In this document: piece by piece, positions 1 through 10,560 of the stretch
Numbering within the stretch: the first letter of the stretch is position 1
Layout of the letters: the number at the start of each line of letters is the position of its first letter
Source of the DNA: Chara braunii
Taxonomy: Eukaryota; Streptophyta; Charophyceae; Charales; Characeae
Direction: 5' to 3'
NCBI GenBank assembly: GCA_003427395.1
Contig: BFEA01000839.1
Coordinates: 150,483 to 193,157 of the forward strand
DNA: 42,675 bases
Translations under genes and position numbers: made by a program
The notes under the pieces: model-generated
What the model saw: only the letters and a program-made list of their open reading frames with translations
The model's database searches: none
Told to the model about the DNA's origin: nothing

Positions 1-34
1 TCTGCCTGTCTCTTCCCCCTCCGCCCCCCCCCGC

Positions 35-80
35 CTTCTCTCTCTCTCTCTCATACACACACACACACACACACACACAC
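35..80. repeat. (CT)n/(CA)n microsatellite
   Basis: A short CT run passes directly into about fourteen CA dinucleotides. It is simple-sequence DNA at the window edge with no coding content. Confidence 0.9.
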
Positions 81-424
81 AAAGTGTCTGCCCGCCAACA
101 TTCAGCACTTCAAATGGAAGTGCCAACTTATTTGTTAGGCCAAGGTTGCTGGGCGGTTACCTCTAGCTGACAGTCCCCCAAAAGGGTCTAACGGTTGGGT
201 TGCCATTTCTTACCCGTGTTTTTTTTTTTTTTTTTTTAATTAAAAAAACTATCAAAATTAAAAATTAAAAAATGACAGCGCTGGGGAGTTCCCGACTGCT
301 AGGGCCACCACCCCACGCCACCGAAACGGGGTTGGTCCCCCCCAACTAGCCGCTCTAACCATAGAGTGGGGAACCCCCATTCTCTTCCCCTCCTCCCTCC
401 GACACTCAGTTCCATAATGCAAGG

Positions 425-1110
425 CTAGTCCCAAAAACGTGCGAACTTGCATAAGTGATGTAGGTACCCGCACATCTCGCAAAACTTGCAATTTCTGAGG
501 CTCAACCTGTAATCCCTTGTCAGTGACCACGTACTTGAGGAATGAAATATTCGTTCGGACGAACTGACATTTCTCGAGAGCAATCTTCAAACCCGCATCT
601 TTTATCGCATCTAATGCCCATTCAATTTGTTGGACATGTCCCTCCTACCTGCTAGAATTATACACCAAAATGTCATCCATGTACACGATCACGGAGTAAT
701 TAGTAATGATGCTCGATGCCAGTTGCATTTTTCGCACGAAGTTAAAAAAAACCATATTCATCGCGCGATGAAACGGAGTTAGTGCATTGTGGATGCCCAT
801 TGGGCATCGAAGCTATTGAAACCATCCTTCAAAAAAGACGAAGGTCGGTTTAAGGCGGTCCTTCTTTTTTTTGAGAAGGTGATATAAGCTATGGTTGAAA
901 AAAAAAACACACCCAATAGTATCCAGCAATTATTAATCTAAGGGAGAGGATAAACATTTTTAATTGTTATGTCATCAAACTTTCGATAATCATGACAAAT
1001 CTAAATCCTCCCGTTTTCTTTGGCACAATCACTATAGGGAACGACTGATTTCCGATCGCAGGTTCAATCTATTCATTAGCTTCAAACTCCTTAAACCTCT
1101 GAAATGCGGC
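425..1110 (-). pseudogene. Reverse transcriptase fragment of element A
   Basis: Reading the minus strand, a frame near 1020 encodes FPIVIVPKKTGGFRFVM, which matches the RT fingers/palm block (usual form P-V-x-V-x-K-K-x-G-x-x-R-x-x-x-D-Y-R). Downstream, at 661-690, comes IVYMDDILVY, the catalytic YxDD motif with both aspartates intact. The last part, 590 down to about 425, gives KCQFVRTNISFLKYVVTDKG and then VRTFLGLALHY, the conserved region after the catalytic site in Ty3/gypsy RT. Between the blocks the frame is broken by at least one stop (ANE-stop-IEP) and by poly-A/T slippage near 860-905. The enzyme would have copied the element RNA inside the virus-like particle; this copy cannot make it. 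Confidence 0.88.
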
Positions 1111-1119
1111 AAACCACTG

Positions 1120-2400
1120 CACCGGAGAATACCGATATGGAGTGTAGTTAATTGGTGGATCATTTCCGTAATTATTTAAGGTTCGATCACATTTGTCATG
1201 CCAATATCGTGATCGTGCATACTCAATATGCTAGCGTATCCATGCAATACGTTCTTCAAAAGTTTTCGAATTTCCTTAGAAACGTGAGAAGAAACTGTAA
1301 CTTTTATATTAGTGCCGAAAATGTTAAGTTGGATCTCAGACCAATTGAGAACAAGCGGACGTATTCCTTGTACACTAAAAAACATGGAGCTGCTTGTTCA
1401 GATCAAGAAGACAGTGACAAACATTTGTGACGCTGCGGGGATGACCATTTCGATTTCTTTCTCCTCGGTATCGAACTCAGGGTCAGTGGCGCTAAGTGCG
1501 AATTTAGCCCTATGAGTTTCGTCATTTCGTCCATTAGGTTTGGAACATCATCGACCAGTGTTTGTGCCTCTTTCTTAATTAATCCTATAATTGCATAAGC
1601 AAGGGTTAGGGCGAGGAAGCAGAAATATCTAGATCTTGCGTCATTTGCTGGTATATCTTTCAGAGAGACAAAGTATCAACGTACAAGGTACGAGAAAGTT
1701 CCAAACGATTTTTCATATCTACGTTATGTAAGATTGATTCCCCGAGAAAAGAGGCAGCAAGGACTCAAATTTCTGTTTGAGTAAGAAATGAGAGGGAAGG
1801 AGTTAAAAATGAGTTGGCCAAAGTATTTTCAATATCCAAACAGAAAGAGTGTGTGGTTCGAGGGATCATTTAAAACTCTTTCTTTGCTTCTTTAATAAAA
1901 AGTCACACAAACTCGCTGCATTCTTCTTCGGTGGGTATATGGTTCACAAATTTCGCGTAATCTCTCTCATTGTATTCACCTTCCTCTGAAGGAAGATACT
2001 TATTATCACCCTCCTCGCACGAGTTATCTTTAAACTCATTCTTTTGTTTCCCGATTCCTGATCATCCCTATGCGTATTACCTTTTCTATCACCGTCTCCT
2101 TTTTCAGGGCACGCATAGAAACATGCAGAGAAACTGTTTACGGCTTACCTCCGGTATGGGTGAGAGTCAGTTGTTGTGAACTGAAGTGCAAGCGTGCACC
2201 CACAACCATTACCCAGGGCAACCTAACAAGACAAAATACGATTATACGTCGATTGCTAATGCATTCACCAACACATGCACCCGACTAACCTTGATGGCCA
2301 TATTTTCGATCACCCATACGATGTTCATCGTTTCCTCGTCAGCCGAGACATAGTTGTCTTTTCCATAGAGGGGAAGGATGAAATTTAATCGTGTAGAGCA
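1120..2400. other. Element A interior without resolved domains
   Basis: This stretch lies between the possible protease and the RT of element A. Only short open stretches are present and none carries a motif I can name. By position it should hold the protease-RT linker on the minus strand, heavily decayed. Confidence 0.4.
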
Positions 2401-2490
2401 AAAGTGCTACGGCTGATGACCCCATTTCTATCAAGTCATTAAACGGTTTGCCACAAACTTCGCAATCACACTCAACACTTTTCCACAACA
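2395..2490 (-). pseudogene. Possible retropepsin remnant of element A
   Basis: On the minus strand this reads CGKPFNDLIEMGSSAVALL. This has the spacing of a retropepsin active-site strand (usual form G-x-P-F-x-A-L-I-D-T-G-S/A-S), with the catalytic Asp-Thr-Gly replaced by Glu-Met-Gly. It sits between the zinc knuckle and RT, where the protease belongs. The match is short and the catalytic aspartate is absent, so this is tentative. Confidence 0.3.
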
Positions 2491-3095
2491 CCGTGACTGG
2501 TCAAGCACGAATGAAATTAAATTTTCTCAGCATAAGAGATTGTTGCTACTCTAGTGACTTCTGACATCTCTTGCTTTTCCAAGGGATCAGCGACCTGTGT
2601 AGGAGGAGGAAATAACAGTTTCATTGTTTCCTCCTTTTTCTTCATAATTTTTTGGATGCGTTAATATGTAAACCGTTTCTGTTTTTTTTTACATTATTGC
2701 AAGAGTTTGTCTTTAGCTGCCTCAGAGATCGTTAGGAGGTGACCAACCGGAACAGGGACTTGAATGCATAAACTTGTTAACGTGTGTAAGGCATCGATCT
2801 CCCCCGTACGGAATTGGGGGCTAAATTTTGATGCTCGTTCCACCCATTCAAGCTTATGTTTAGCGGGACGAATGATTCCAATCAGGCCGGCTAACTAAAG
2901 GTACTCGGATGGATTGATGACATATGTCGCTTCGTACAAAGTTATGAATATTGAAGCAATTGAATTCGAGGGAATCAACGAGGAAGATAATTGTGGTCCT
3001 ACTTCCCCGATTCCTTCTTGCAGGGTGGCTACCCTCACCCAAATAGCGACTACAGGTGCTACTTCTGCTGGTGGTTGATTTCGTTTCGGAAGAGG

Positions 3096-3143
3096 GCAAT
3101 CTTGGGCAAAATTTCCGGGTTGCTTACAATTGTAACATTCCAC
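3096..3143 (-). pseudogene. Gag zinc knuckle of element A
   Basis: The minus strand encodes CYNCKQPGNFAQDC, a CX2CX4-N-X4C pattern. This is the nucleocapsid zinc knuckle found at the C-terminal end of gag, which packages the element RNA. The metal-binding histidine is replaced by asparagine, so zinc binding would be impaired. A basic, proline-containing tail (LPKRNQPP) follows, as is usual after a knuckle. Confidence 0.8.
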
Positions 3144-3678
3144 TGTTCCCTGAGGACCGACTGCTTAATGATGGAGAGAGGGAGCAGGGAGAAAACCTTA
3201 CGTCGACATGGAAGGTGCCAGCAACAAGGGGTAATATGAAAAATGATTAATGCGTGACGTCCTTGGGTTTGCGCTCATCAGTTCTCGCAAAACCTTCTCG
3301 AATCAATCCATCTGGGAAGTCTGGGTCCGTATTAGATGATTCATCTACTCCGACTGTCGGGAAGTAGCCAATAGCATGTGAATCATATGAGCCAAGTGAA
3401 GATTGGTGATTGGCACTTACGCCAATCACTGTGGTCGGACAACGGTCACGAGAGTTGACTTGCTTCGAGGACGAGAGGAAGGTGGAGATATGATAGAAGG
3501 AGGATTACGGGGGATATGACCCGTTGGTGGTCCGCCTGGATTTTGAGGATCGTGGCGGTGACAAAATCAACCTATGGATCTTAGTCACAATCTTCATTTT
3601 GCAGCCGCATCCTCTAGCGTATCAGCTATGTCCTCCTCGCCCTGGTCTATATATTTTTGTGTATCGTGTGAGTTCAGC

Positions 3679-4082
3679 TCAAGTGCCTTTGAGATAATCT
3701 CCGATACTTGGGTTATTTTTGGAGGGATTGCGCAAATGATCTATGAACCTGTCCCGAACAACGTTCTCTTCCTGTCCAAATTTATTCACATCTGTTTGAA
3801 ATCTCTCTCCAAAGTCGGGAAGCAGTTCCCCTTGTTCTTGATGGCGCATTTTCAATACAAACCAAGCAGCGTCCTCACTTACCTCATCAAATTTGGCTAA
3901 AAAGGTGGTTTTAAACGTAGCCCAATCTACCTATCTATGGCGTTGAAACCAATCGTGAGCGGTATTTTTCACAAGCAAGGTGATGACTAAAGGAAGATTG
4001 ATCGCATCATAGCCCTGAGCTTCCACACCTTCGAGCCATGTCTCAGGATGTGTGTGATTATGATAGAATGGAAAAATGGTTG
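3679..4082 (-). pseudogene. Gag capsid (retrotransposon gag domain) of element A
   Basis: One minus-strand frame runs about 134 codons with a single internal stop. Motifs in order are HPETWLEGVEA, AHDWFQRHR, VDWATFKTTFLAKFDE and LLPDFGERFQTDVNKFGQE. This is the standard retrotransposon gag layout: a tryptophan-containing helix, then A-x-x-W, then W-x-x-F-x-x-x-F. The stop falls between QRHR and VDW and the frame ends at TGA 3679-3681. The likely N-terminal part (MTNANVFVP...) continues upstream in another frame up to about 4125, so one frameshift lies near 4082. The protein would form the virus-like particle shell. Confidence 0.87.
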
Positions 4083-4258
4083 GGATCTTGCCATTACTCG
4101 AGGGACAAACACATTAGCGTTGGTCATGGCTACCTCTTCTCTCGTCTCTGTTGATTTGTTTCGAGTGACGGGAGCGTCGGATGACTTTTTCGGTTCGAAC
4201 GAGTCGGTACCCGTCCTCTCCCCAATTCGTCTCACTGCCGCCAAAACGGATAAGTGTC

Positions 4259-4271
4259 GGCTCCGATACCA
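4259..4271 (-). promoter_or_regulatory. Primer binding site, initiator tRNA-Met type
   Basis: The minus strand reads TGGTATCGGAGCC. The plant retrotransposon site complementary to initiator tRNA-Met begins TGGTATCAGAGC, so there is one mismatch in twelve. It lies just upstream of gag, as expected, and fixes both the element's orientation and the LTR boundary a few bases away. Confidence 0.75.
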
Positions 4272-4277
4272 ACCTCA

Positions 4278-4390
4278 TGCCTTGGACTCTATGAAACACC
4301 TGTGGACGCGTCCGCGGGGTCGAGCTCGGATAGCGACCGACCGACATCGTCTGCGCCGCAGACGCGAATTACCATATTTTCTTGAATTAA
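4278..4390 (-). mobile_element. Probable LTR remnant of element A
   Basis: On the minus strand the sequence next to the primer site ends ...CCAAGGCA, then a 6-base spacer, then TGGTATC, which is the expected LTR-end / spacer / primer-site arrangement. The block contains TCCGCGGGGTCGAG and a GCAGAC/GTCTGC inverted pair, both of which recur at 29036-29090. The upstream LTR end is lost in the homopolymer tract. Confidence 0.45.
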
Positions 4391-4430
4391 ATAATAGGCA
4401 AAAAATAAATAAATAAAAATCCCTACAACC

Positions 4431-4591
4431 GCATTTTTTTTTTTTTTGGAAACAGATAAGCTTTTAGAATTATAAAAAATAAAAAACAGAAAAGGCGGAG
4501 AAGAGAAATTGAAAAATAAATTAAAAAAAAAGTTTTTTTGGGGGGGGGTGATTTTTGGTTGGCAGTTCTTTGTATTCTTCATTTTTACGTT

Positions 4592-4636
<45 letters not shown>

Positions 4637-4735
4637 GAAAAAAAAAAGAAAAAAAAAAAAATTTTTTTTTTTTTTTTTGGGGGGGGGGGGTGGGTGGGGG
4701 GGGGAGAGGGTCGGGGGGGAGGAAGAAAGGAGCTG
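4431..4735. repeat. Homopolymer-rich tract (poly-T, poly-A, poly-G)
   Basis: The tract contains long T runs (about 4591-4633 and 4661-4678), an A-rich patch and a G run. Open frames here are made only of lysine, phenylalanine, glycine or proline and are not genes. Base calls are likely unreliable. Confidence 0.9.
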
Positions 4736-5097
4736 TTAAAAGAACGAAAAGGAAAAGCAAAAAAGGAAGAGAGCCACGACCATCTGCTACTGATCAATTG
4801 AGAAAAGACTTGAGTGGAGGGAGTCAGCCACGACCAGTTACCACTCATCAATTAATTAGAGAGCGAGAAATTCTGTCTCTGTGAGTGTTTAAAAAAGAAA
4901 AAAAGAAAAAAAAAAAATCGTTGGCTTCTTCTCTTCCATTACCAGCTCTCTATAGCCAATATTGACGGTAAATGGTACTAAACTACTATAAACGCTTCCA
5001 ACAGATGAGATGAGCAATGCGGTCCGAACTCGGACCAGCATAAGTATAAGTTATTTAACAGAATTGAGTTAGGCGAAGCGAGGTACGCATGCTCATC

Positions 5098-5163
5098 ACG
5101 GTACCAGCCAATCCGTTAGTCGATCAGTTAATCAACGAGTTAATCAACGAGTTAATCAATCGC

Positions 5164-5194
<31 letters not shown>

Positions 5195-5220
5195 GGCAAT
5201 CAATCAATCAATCAATCAGG

Positions 5221-5252
<32 letters not shown>

Positions 5253-5340
5253 GTGGTAACGTGACTCGTCCATCAATCAGTCGATCAATTACGTTCAAGT
5301 TTTCAATCAACAGAACGACAATAAACCGTTCGATCAGTCG
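5098..5340. repeat. (AATC)n tetranucleotide array
   Basis: The array consists of AATC units (densest at 5162-5251) with scattered GTTAATCAACGA variants at the edges. It is the reverse complement of the (GATT)n array 0.8 kb downstream. Confidence 0.93.
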
Positions 5341-5920
5341 ATGGAAGGACCGTTCAAGACGACCACTCCGTCAGTTCATCAAACAACGATCAGTCCTCAT
5401 CTAGCAATCAATCAAAATCGACAGATTGATTGGTCTCTAACCGATCACTCAAAATCAAAATCAAAATCCAAGTCCATCGAATTGCTGCATCAGTCCTCAT
5501 CTCACAGCAAAAAGCACTTCTTATCCTTCGACCTGTAACCGTTGATTTCTCGAATGGATTCGTTACACGTGGCAGTTTTTTTTTTGTTTTGTTTTTTTTT
5601 TTTTTTTTTTTACGTTACGAGTGGCGTTGTTTGAGCCGCTGATGCATTTCGATTGCACGAGCGGAAAGGATCCGCGCACAAGTGTCTTAGTTTTAACCTC
5701 ATTCCCTGCTGTCGGTGCCTTTCGGCCGCTAATGTTTGGGGTCGTTAAAGGGGCTAAAGTAATTGCTTGTATCATCGATCATTCGATGGAATAATCTGGT
5801 ACTTTAGGCTAGGGCTCACCATTCTTTGAGCAACGACACATACCGACCTACGGTATTGACACGTCCGTTTACAATTCGGTCACCCGAGCGGTAACTGATT
5901 GGTTCCTTGCTTGGTTGATT
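5341..5920. other. Non-repetitive spacer between tetranucleotide arrays
   Basis: The spacer contains a T-rich run at 5577-5610 and a Lys/Ser-rich short frame (5341-5538) generated by AAATC repeats. I see no gene. It would form the loop if the flanking arrays paired. Confidence 0.5.
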
Positions 5921-6125
5921 GATCGATTGATAGACCGAGTGATTGATTAATTAATTGGCTGATTGATTGATTGATTGATTGATTGTGTGATTGATTGATT
6001 GATTGGTTGGTTGATTAGTTGGTTGGTTGGTTGGTTGGTTGGTTGGTTGGTTGGTTGGTTAGTTGGTTAGTTGATTTGTTGGTTGATTGGTTGATTGGTT
6101 GGTTGATTGGTTGATGGATTGATTG
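5921..6125. repeat. (GATT)n and (GGTT)n tetranucleotide array
   Basis: The first part is GATT units; from about 6003 it shifts to GGTT and then to mixed GATT/GGTT. The GATT portion is complementary to the array at 5098-5340. Confidence 0.93.
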
Positions 6126-6379
6126 GGTCGATCATTCGCGAGCTCCGACCCCTTTAAAAAGGCCTAATCACGTGTCTCCCCTTCCTTTGGCATTAGCCAT
6201 CCCCGTTCCTCTGCGCCGACTGTATTCCCATGCAGGCAGGTCCCGATCCCGTTCCTCTCTCCCATCCTCCCCTCCCCCCCCCCTCTTCCCCTCCCCCCAA
6301 CCCCCTTATTGTATCCTCCTCTTCATGTTCTGATCATTCTCTGTATTTCGCACTTCTATTTCGTTATCGACGATCTTTC

Positions 6380-6495
6380 GACATCGTTCCATGATCCTTT
6401 CCTGATCGTTCTCTGATCATTCTCTCTGATCGTTCTCTGATCGTTCTCTCTGATCGTTCTCTGCTCGTTCTCTGATCGTTCTCTGATCGATCCAG
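6380..6495. repeat. Tandem TGATCGTTCTCT repeat
   Basis: About nine units of 12 or 14 bases, consensus TGATCGTTCTCT with an optional extra CT. On the minus strand it translates as an Arg-Glu-Arg-Ser-rich frame, which is a product of the repeat and not a gene. Confidence 0.85.
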
Positions 6496-6719
6496 CATGT
6501 TAAGACGATCGCTCGAGAATCGAAAGTGATCAAAAGCCTCCTTGTCACTTCCAGCTTTCCTTCGTTTTCTTTCTTTCTGTCCTTGCCTCTTCCTCCCTTT
6601 CTTCACTTTGCAATCCGCCCCCTGCCCAACCGTGCTCTCTTCCTCCCGGCCCTTGAAGTTCCCCCCCTTTCCCCTTCTTTCGAACACCCGCCTTTCCTTC
6701 TCTCTCTGGTCGTTTCTTG

Positions 6720-6880
6720 CTCACTTCTTCTTCTTCTTCTTCTTCTTCTTTTTCTTCTTCTTTCTTCTTCTTCTTTCTTCTTCTTCTTCTTCTTCTTCTT
6801 CTTCTTCTTCTTCTTCTTCTTCTTCTTTCTTCTTCTTCTTCTTTCTTCTTCTTCTTCTTCTTCTTCTTCTTCTTCCGTTT
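6720..6880. repeat. (TTC)n microsatellite
   Basis: The sequence is almost pure TTC with occasional extra T, giving poly-Ser/Leu/Phe or poly-Arg/Lys/Glu frames. No gene is supported. Confidence 0.95.
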
Positions 6881-7141
6881 TGCCAACCTCGGTCCTACGT
6901 AACAGCCTCGAAGTCCGTGCGTTCATAATCATATGCATGCAATCACTTCAGAATCACTTGACGATCACTTGGTCGATGATCCGTCCAGGTTCATTCCAGT
7001 ATTTCTTCCACGTTGAGCTTCAGTCCTGGTCGTTCAAGGATCGTGGGGATAGGACAAGGTAGTTCCACGATCAATCCACGATCATTCCATGATGTTTACA
7101 ACCTATATTAACAGGAATTATACCTCTGGTGAGAGGAATTG

Positions 7142-7146
<5 letters not shown>

Positions 7147-7233
<87 letters not shown>

Positions 7234-7234
7234 N

Positions 7235-7307
<73 letters not shown>

Positions 7308-7363
7308 GAGAAAAAACAGCTAAGTGTGTGTGTGTGTGCGCGTGTGTGTGTAAGTGTGTGTGT
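7147..7363. repeat. (TC)n / single N / (GA)n / (GT)n compound microsatellite
   Basis: About 87 bases of TC, one undetermined base at 7234, a short TG run, then about 60 bases of GA, then GT repeats. The TC and GA blocks are mutually complementary around the N. Confidence 0.95.
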
Positions 7364-7465
7364 TAAGAGAACAGGATGCTACTGTGAATTAGATCGCAGC
7401 GAGCAGCTCGTGAAACAATGAGCCTGGATGTATAAAATGCAATAATACACAATCTGACAACCGAT

Positions 7466-7891
7466 ATGGCATTCAGAGAGAAAGATAAGCTCTCAGGGAC
7501 TGCATTTAACAACACTTCTCAACTTCGACATTATCCAAGCCAAACAAGTTGTAGCAGCAGGGGTAAGAAAAAATATTTTTCGATTGCGAAGGTGGATGGA
7601 ATGGGTATGATAGAAAGACGATCGTGGATAAGTATCTCACCTGAGCTAATCAACAAATTATACATGCAAATTCAGAATGTAGAACAGGTAGGCAACCAAG
7701 GAATGAAAAGCGAGATTAGGCAAATCATTTTGAGAGTGATTATGAAGGAAGAATATGTTTCGCAAGGATTTTTCTTCGAAAACATTTTTTGGGGTGCAAA
7801 GGGATCACCAAAAGGACACAAATTAAAGAGCCATCATAGGAATCTTTCGAACAAGCACAATCACCAATGGACGGAGCAAGGACAGGATTGA
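7466..7891 (+). CDS. Unrecognised 141-codon open frame
   Basis: The frame begins MAFREKDKLSG and is rich in Lys, Asn, Ile and Glu, without low complexity. It lies between the microsatellites and the giant LTR. No domain, signal peptide or membrane segment is recognisable, and no splice signals or neighbours support it. It is listed because it is one of the few long frames outside recognised repeats. It could equally be a chance frame or a fragment of an unlisted transposon. Confidence 0.18.
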   Translation: MAFREKDKLSGTAFNNTSQLRHYPSQTSCSSRGKKKYFSIAKVDGMGMIERRSWISISPELINKLYMQIQNVEQVGNQGMKSEIRQIILRVIMKEEYVSQGFFFENIFWGAKGSPKGHKLKSHHRNLSNKHNHQWTEQGQD

Positions 7892-8163
7892 GAACGAAAT
7901 ACGCGAAAAGGACAAAAGAAAAGTAAAAGCGAAGTTTGAAACGCAAGTCGAAGCGCATTATCCCATCAAATATTGGAAGAGCAACTATCGACAGTACTTG
8001 TATGAACACTCCGCGGAGAAGGATAACAATGTCTGGTTGGGGACGACTACCTCAAAAACGAAATTGAATCAAGTTCTTCCACTACTCCGCTATCCCACTA
8101 CTCACTCATAGAAGCACAACACGAAGCGATAGAAGTCATCTTCGCGATGTAATCAGGTGGCGG

Positions 8164-8620
8164 TGTCGAGCGCATCGGTCCGGCACCGCACCTGGGCAGC
8201 GCGGGACCCTCCCGGCCGCGTCACGCAGGAGTTGATTTAAATCCTTTGTCGCAGATAATACATGTGGAGCTTCCTTAAGCCGCTCCGACCGAGTGTGCAA
8301 GCCATACCTCTCGCGAGCCCCTACGACAGGATAGGGCCTACGCGAGACACGACTTACCTACACCTTACGGGAGCTGTCACCTTCCTTCGGTGGGCGTATC
8401 CCCGCCGAGCTACCAGTCCACAGTACGAAAGCTAATCAGTTGCAATCGCAGAGGTGGACCAGCGGAGGGCGTTTCTCCTTCGCTGTAGCATAGGGGGTAC
8501 GCGCGGTAATACGCCTCTGTCGGACCCGTAACTGAACCGACATCTTGGGGGGCTGAAGTCCCAAGCGCGACCCGTCGTCGGTCGACTAGGACGCATCCCA
8601 CACACCACGCGCACACCACT
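8164..8620 (-). other. Conserved, stem-rich 3' end of the giant LTR
   Basis: This GC-rich section is the best-conserved part between copy 1, copy 2 (20220-20668) and the diverged copy 3 (29378-29780). Local inverted pairs visible include CTCGCG...CGCGAG around 8310-8350, GTCCAC...GTGGAC around 8414-8458 and AGCG...CGCT around 8461-8484. A splice-donor-like GGTAAGT occurs on the LTR sense strand in each copy. I do not recognise a named RNA family. Confidence 0.45.
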
Positions 8621-9972
8621 CTAACAAACACAAAAAATAAAACACGCGCATACACACACGTACGAAACGACACAACACAAATAACGCGACAACTCTCTTA
8701 GCCCCTCAATATCCAACCCATAACTTTCCGACGCGAAAATCGGATAAGCGTCGCACGTGAGACTTAGTATAAAACCACACGGACGCAGGACCTACTCATA
8801 TCGACTTGCAATGCAGGCGTAGGCAAACAGTCGCAATGATGGCTTACTATGTAGTGACTATAATCAAGCGGTCCCTTGTGGATCCGAGTACCGCTTATGA
8901 CACTCAAGTGTCAGACTCGAAGTGTCGTGAGGGCCTAACCCTTCACGTTATTGCACGGCTGAAGGAATAGCCGTGCGGCCGCCGCGGCAACTCCGACTCT
9001 CGGCCTGAATGTCTCGATAGTCAAATCAAATAGGCTCTGTGCGAGGGAAAACCCCTTCCCTGCAGAGCCTAGGGCTTGGGGTGTCCTTGACAAGGACCTC
9101 GAATCTCGGCCTAGGACCAAACGTCCGACTAAGAAAAATCATCAAAAAACAAGAACAAAAATAGAGGGAGAGGCCTCCCCTAAGCCCCTCAGTCTCAGCT
9201 TCTGAGTAGGACTTTAGTATGAGGGCTCTTCAACCCATGCAAACATTCATCCCAAGTATACCCATGTATACATATATAAGGCTTAAGTATGTGATGACCA
9301 CTTCTCACGCTCTCACAGGGGTCTCTCACAATAATACGTATATATGTGATCGTAGGCAACCAAATCCAGAATCTGATTCACAACACATACCTGCAATCAC
9401 ATCAACGAATCAAATCGATAGCCCACACACTACACGGGGTCAACCCCAATCACCTTCGACACTCATACCCCTCACCTTAGCCATGCAAGCCCCAAACCTC
9501 CTGTCAACCAACCTCAATTAAATACTAAGTACCTTTGTTAAATGACCATTCAATAAAAGCCCAGGTGAAACCATAATGAAACAATAAAATTCACCAGGGC
9601 TAAAGTCTTTTAGGTTGAGTGTGGAGGGTGAGTTAAAATTGAGTCGTAAACTGACGAATTGGCAACCGACTTGTTATCAGTGATAACAGAAAGTGATCCT
9701 CAATGGATCCAGCTGGATCCAGCCCTGAACTTGGATCAAATGATCAAGAAGACTTGTAACACACAGCAGACCAATCCCCAAGCTAAGATCATAAGTGTAT
9801 GGAGAATACAACTTCATAATACGTCCTTACTCAAAATCTCCTTATAAGCTAAACCTAAGTCTACTTTTAAGCCAGTGCTTAAGCCAAAGGTAGACCAACT
9901 GTAGAATCTCCCCTATTCTGGGTGGATCGCCTGAATCACCACCTGTCAAAATATAAACTATCTCCTCAAAGA

Positions 9973-10560
9973 AAATTTCAGCAGCGCTTCCCGTAGGAAA
10001 AATGCCTTTCCAGAATTGATATAAGCCCAGATATGAGAGCAGAAATAATCTTTAACTCCTGGAAAGTCAAACTTTGTCTAACTCTCTGATTTAGTAAAAA
10101 TTTGGGCAGCACTCCCTTTATAAAGGGAGACTTCTTAGATTTATACTAAGTCGGGTTTGAACTCACAAGACAAACTTGAGTTTAATTTAAAGAAAATTTA
10201 ACTCACTCCTCAGTTTTGCAGAAATTTCGACAGCACTCCCTCTAGAAAAGTGCTCTCCCAAAATTTATACAAAGCGAGGTCCAGAATTTGAGAATAACTT
10301 TGACTTCTCAAAGTCAAATTTTGTCTAACTCCCTGAATTTGTAAAAATTTGGGCATCACTCCCTCTAGAAAAAAGACTTTCCAGATTTATACTAAGCCAT
10401 ATATGGAAAAGACAAGTTGAACTCTGACAAGTCAAAAGTTGACTAACTTCTTGGATTTGTAGAAATTTCAGCAGCGCTTCCCGTATGAAAAGTAGCTTGC
10501 CAAGATTTATACAAAGCCAAGTATAAGAAAAGATATCAGAAAATGCAGGAATTGACCTAA
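9973..10560 (-). repeat. Array of five ~120-bp hairpin units (LTR copy 1)
   Basis: Five units start at AAATTT near 9973, 10098, 10222, 10345 and 10463, giving spacings of 118-125 bases. Each unit contains AAATTT(C/G)-x-GCA(G/T)C, then a CTCCCT...AG segment (a perfect CTCCCTTTATAAAGGGAG palindrome in unit 2), then TTTATAC(A/T)AAG, then a hairpin with a unit-specific stem. Examples are TTTGACTT-ctc-AAAGTCAAA in unit 3 and AACTCA-c-AAG...CTTGAGTT in unit 2. The same units occur in the other LTR copies. Confidence 0.85.

Larger units (their letters stand above)
420..4277 (-). mobile_element. Decayed Ty3/gypsy-type LTR retrotransposon (element A)
   Basis: Reading the minus strand from 4277 downward, the order is primer binding site, gag capsid, zinc knuckle, a possible protease and reverse transcriptase, which is the Ty3/gypsy order up to RT. 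RNase H and integrase are not seen: homology stops near 420, just after the RT thumb-side motif FLGLALHY, where unrelated sequence begins. The body is full of stops and frameshifts, so this is an old, inactive, 3'-truncated copy. An LTR remnant probably starts at 4278 on the far side of the primer site. The domain order and the YMDD motif make the class assignment firm; the exact ends are uncertain. Confidence 0.85.

Noticed and set aside
4509-4851. Lys/Phe/Gly-rich frames
   Set aside because: They are products of homopolymer runs.
6526-7062. 178-codon frame
   Set aside because: It is produced by the (TTC)n tract and flanking CT-rich DNA, with poly-Ser/Leu/Phe content.
8270-8640. Self-cleaving ribozyme (hammerhead or HDV-like) in the LTR end
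   Set aside because: I searched by eye for CTGANGA...GAAA and found no correctly ordered core on either strand. Stems are present, but no known catalytic core.
9219-9521. 100-codon frame present in both arms
   Set aside because: The third copy does not preserve it as a frame, and composition and changes look non-coding. In the LTR it runs antisense.
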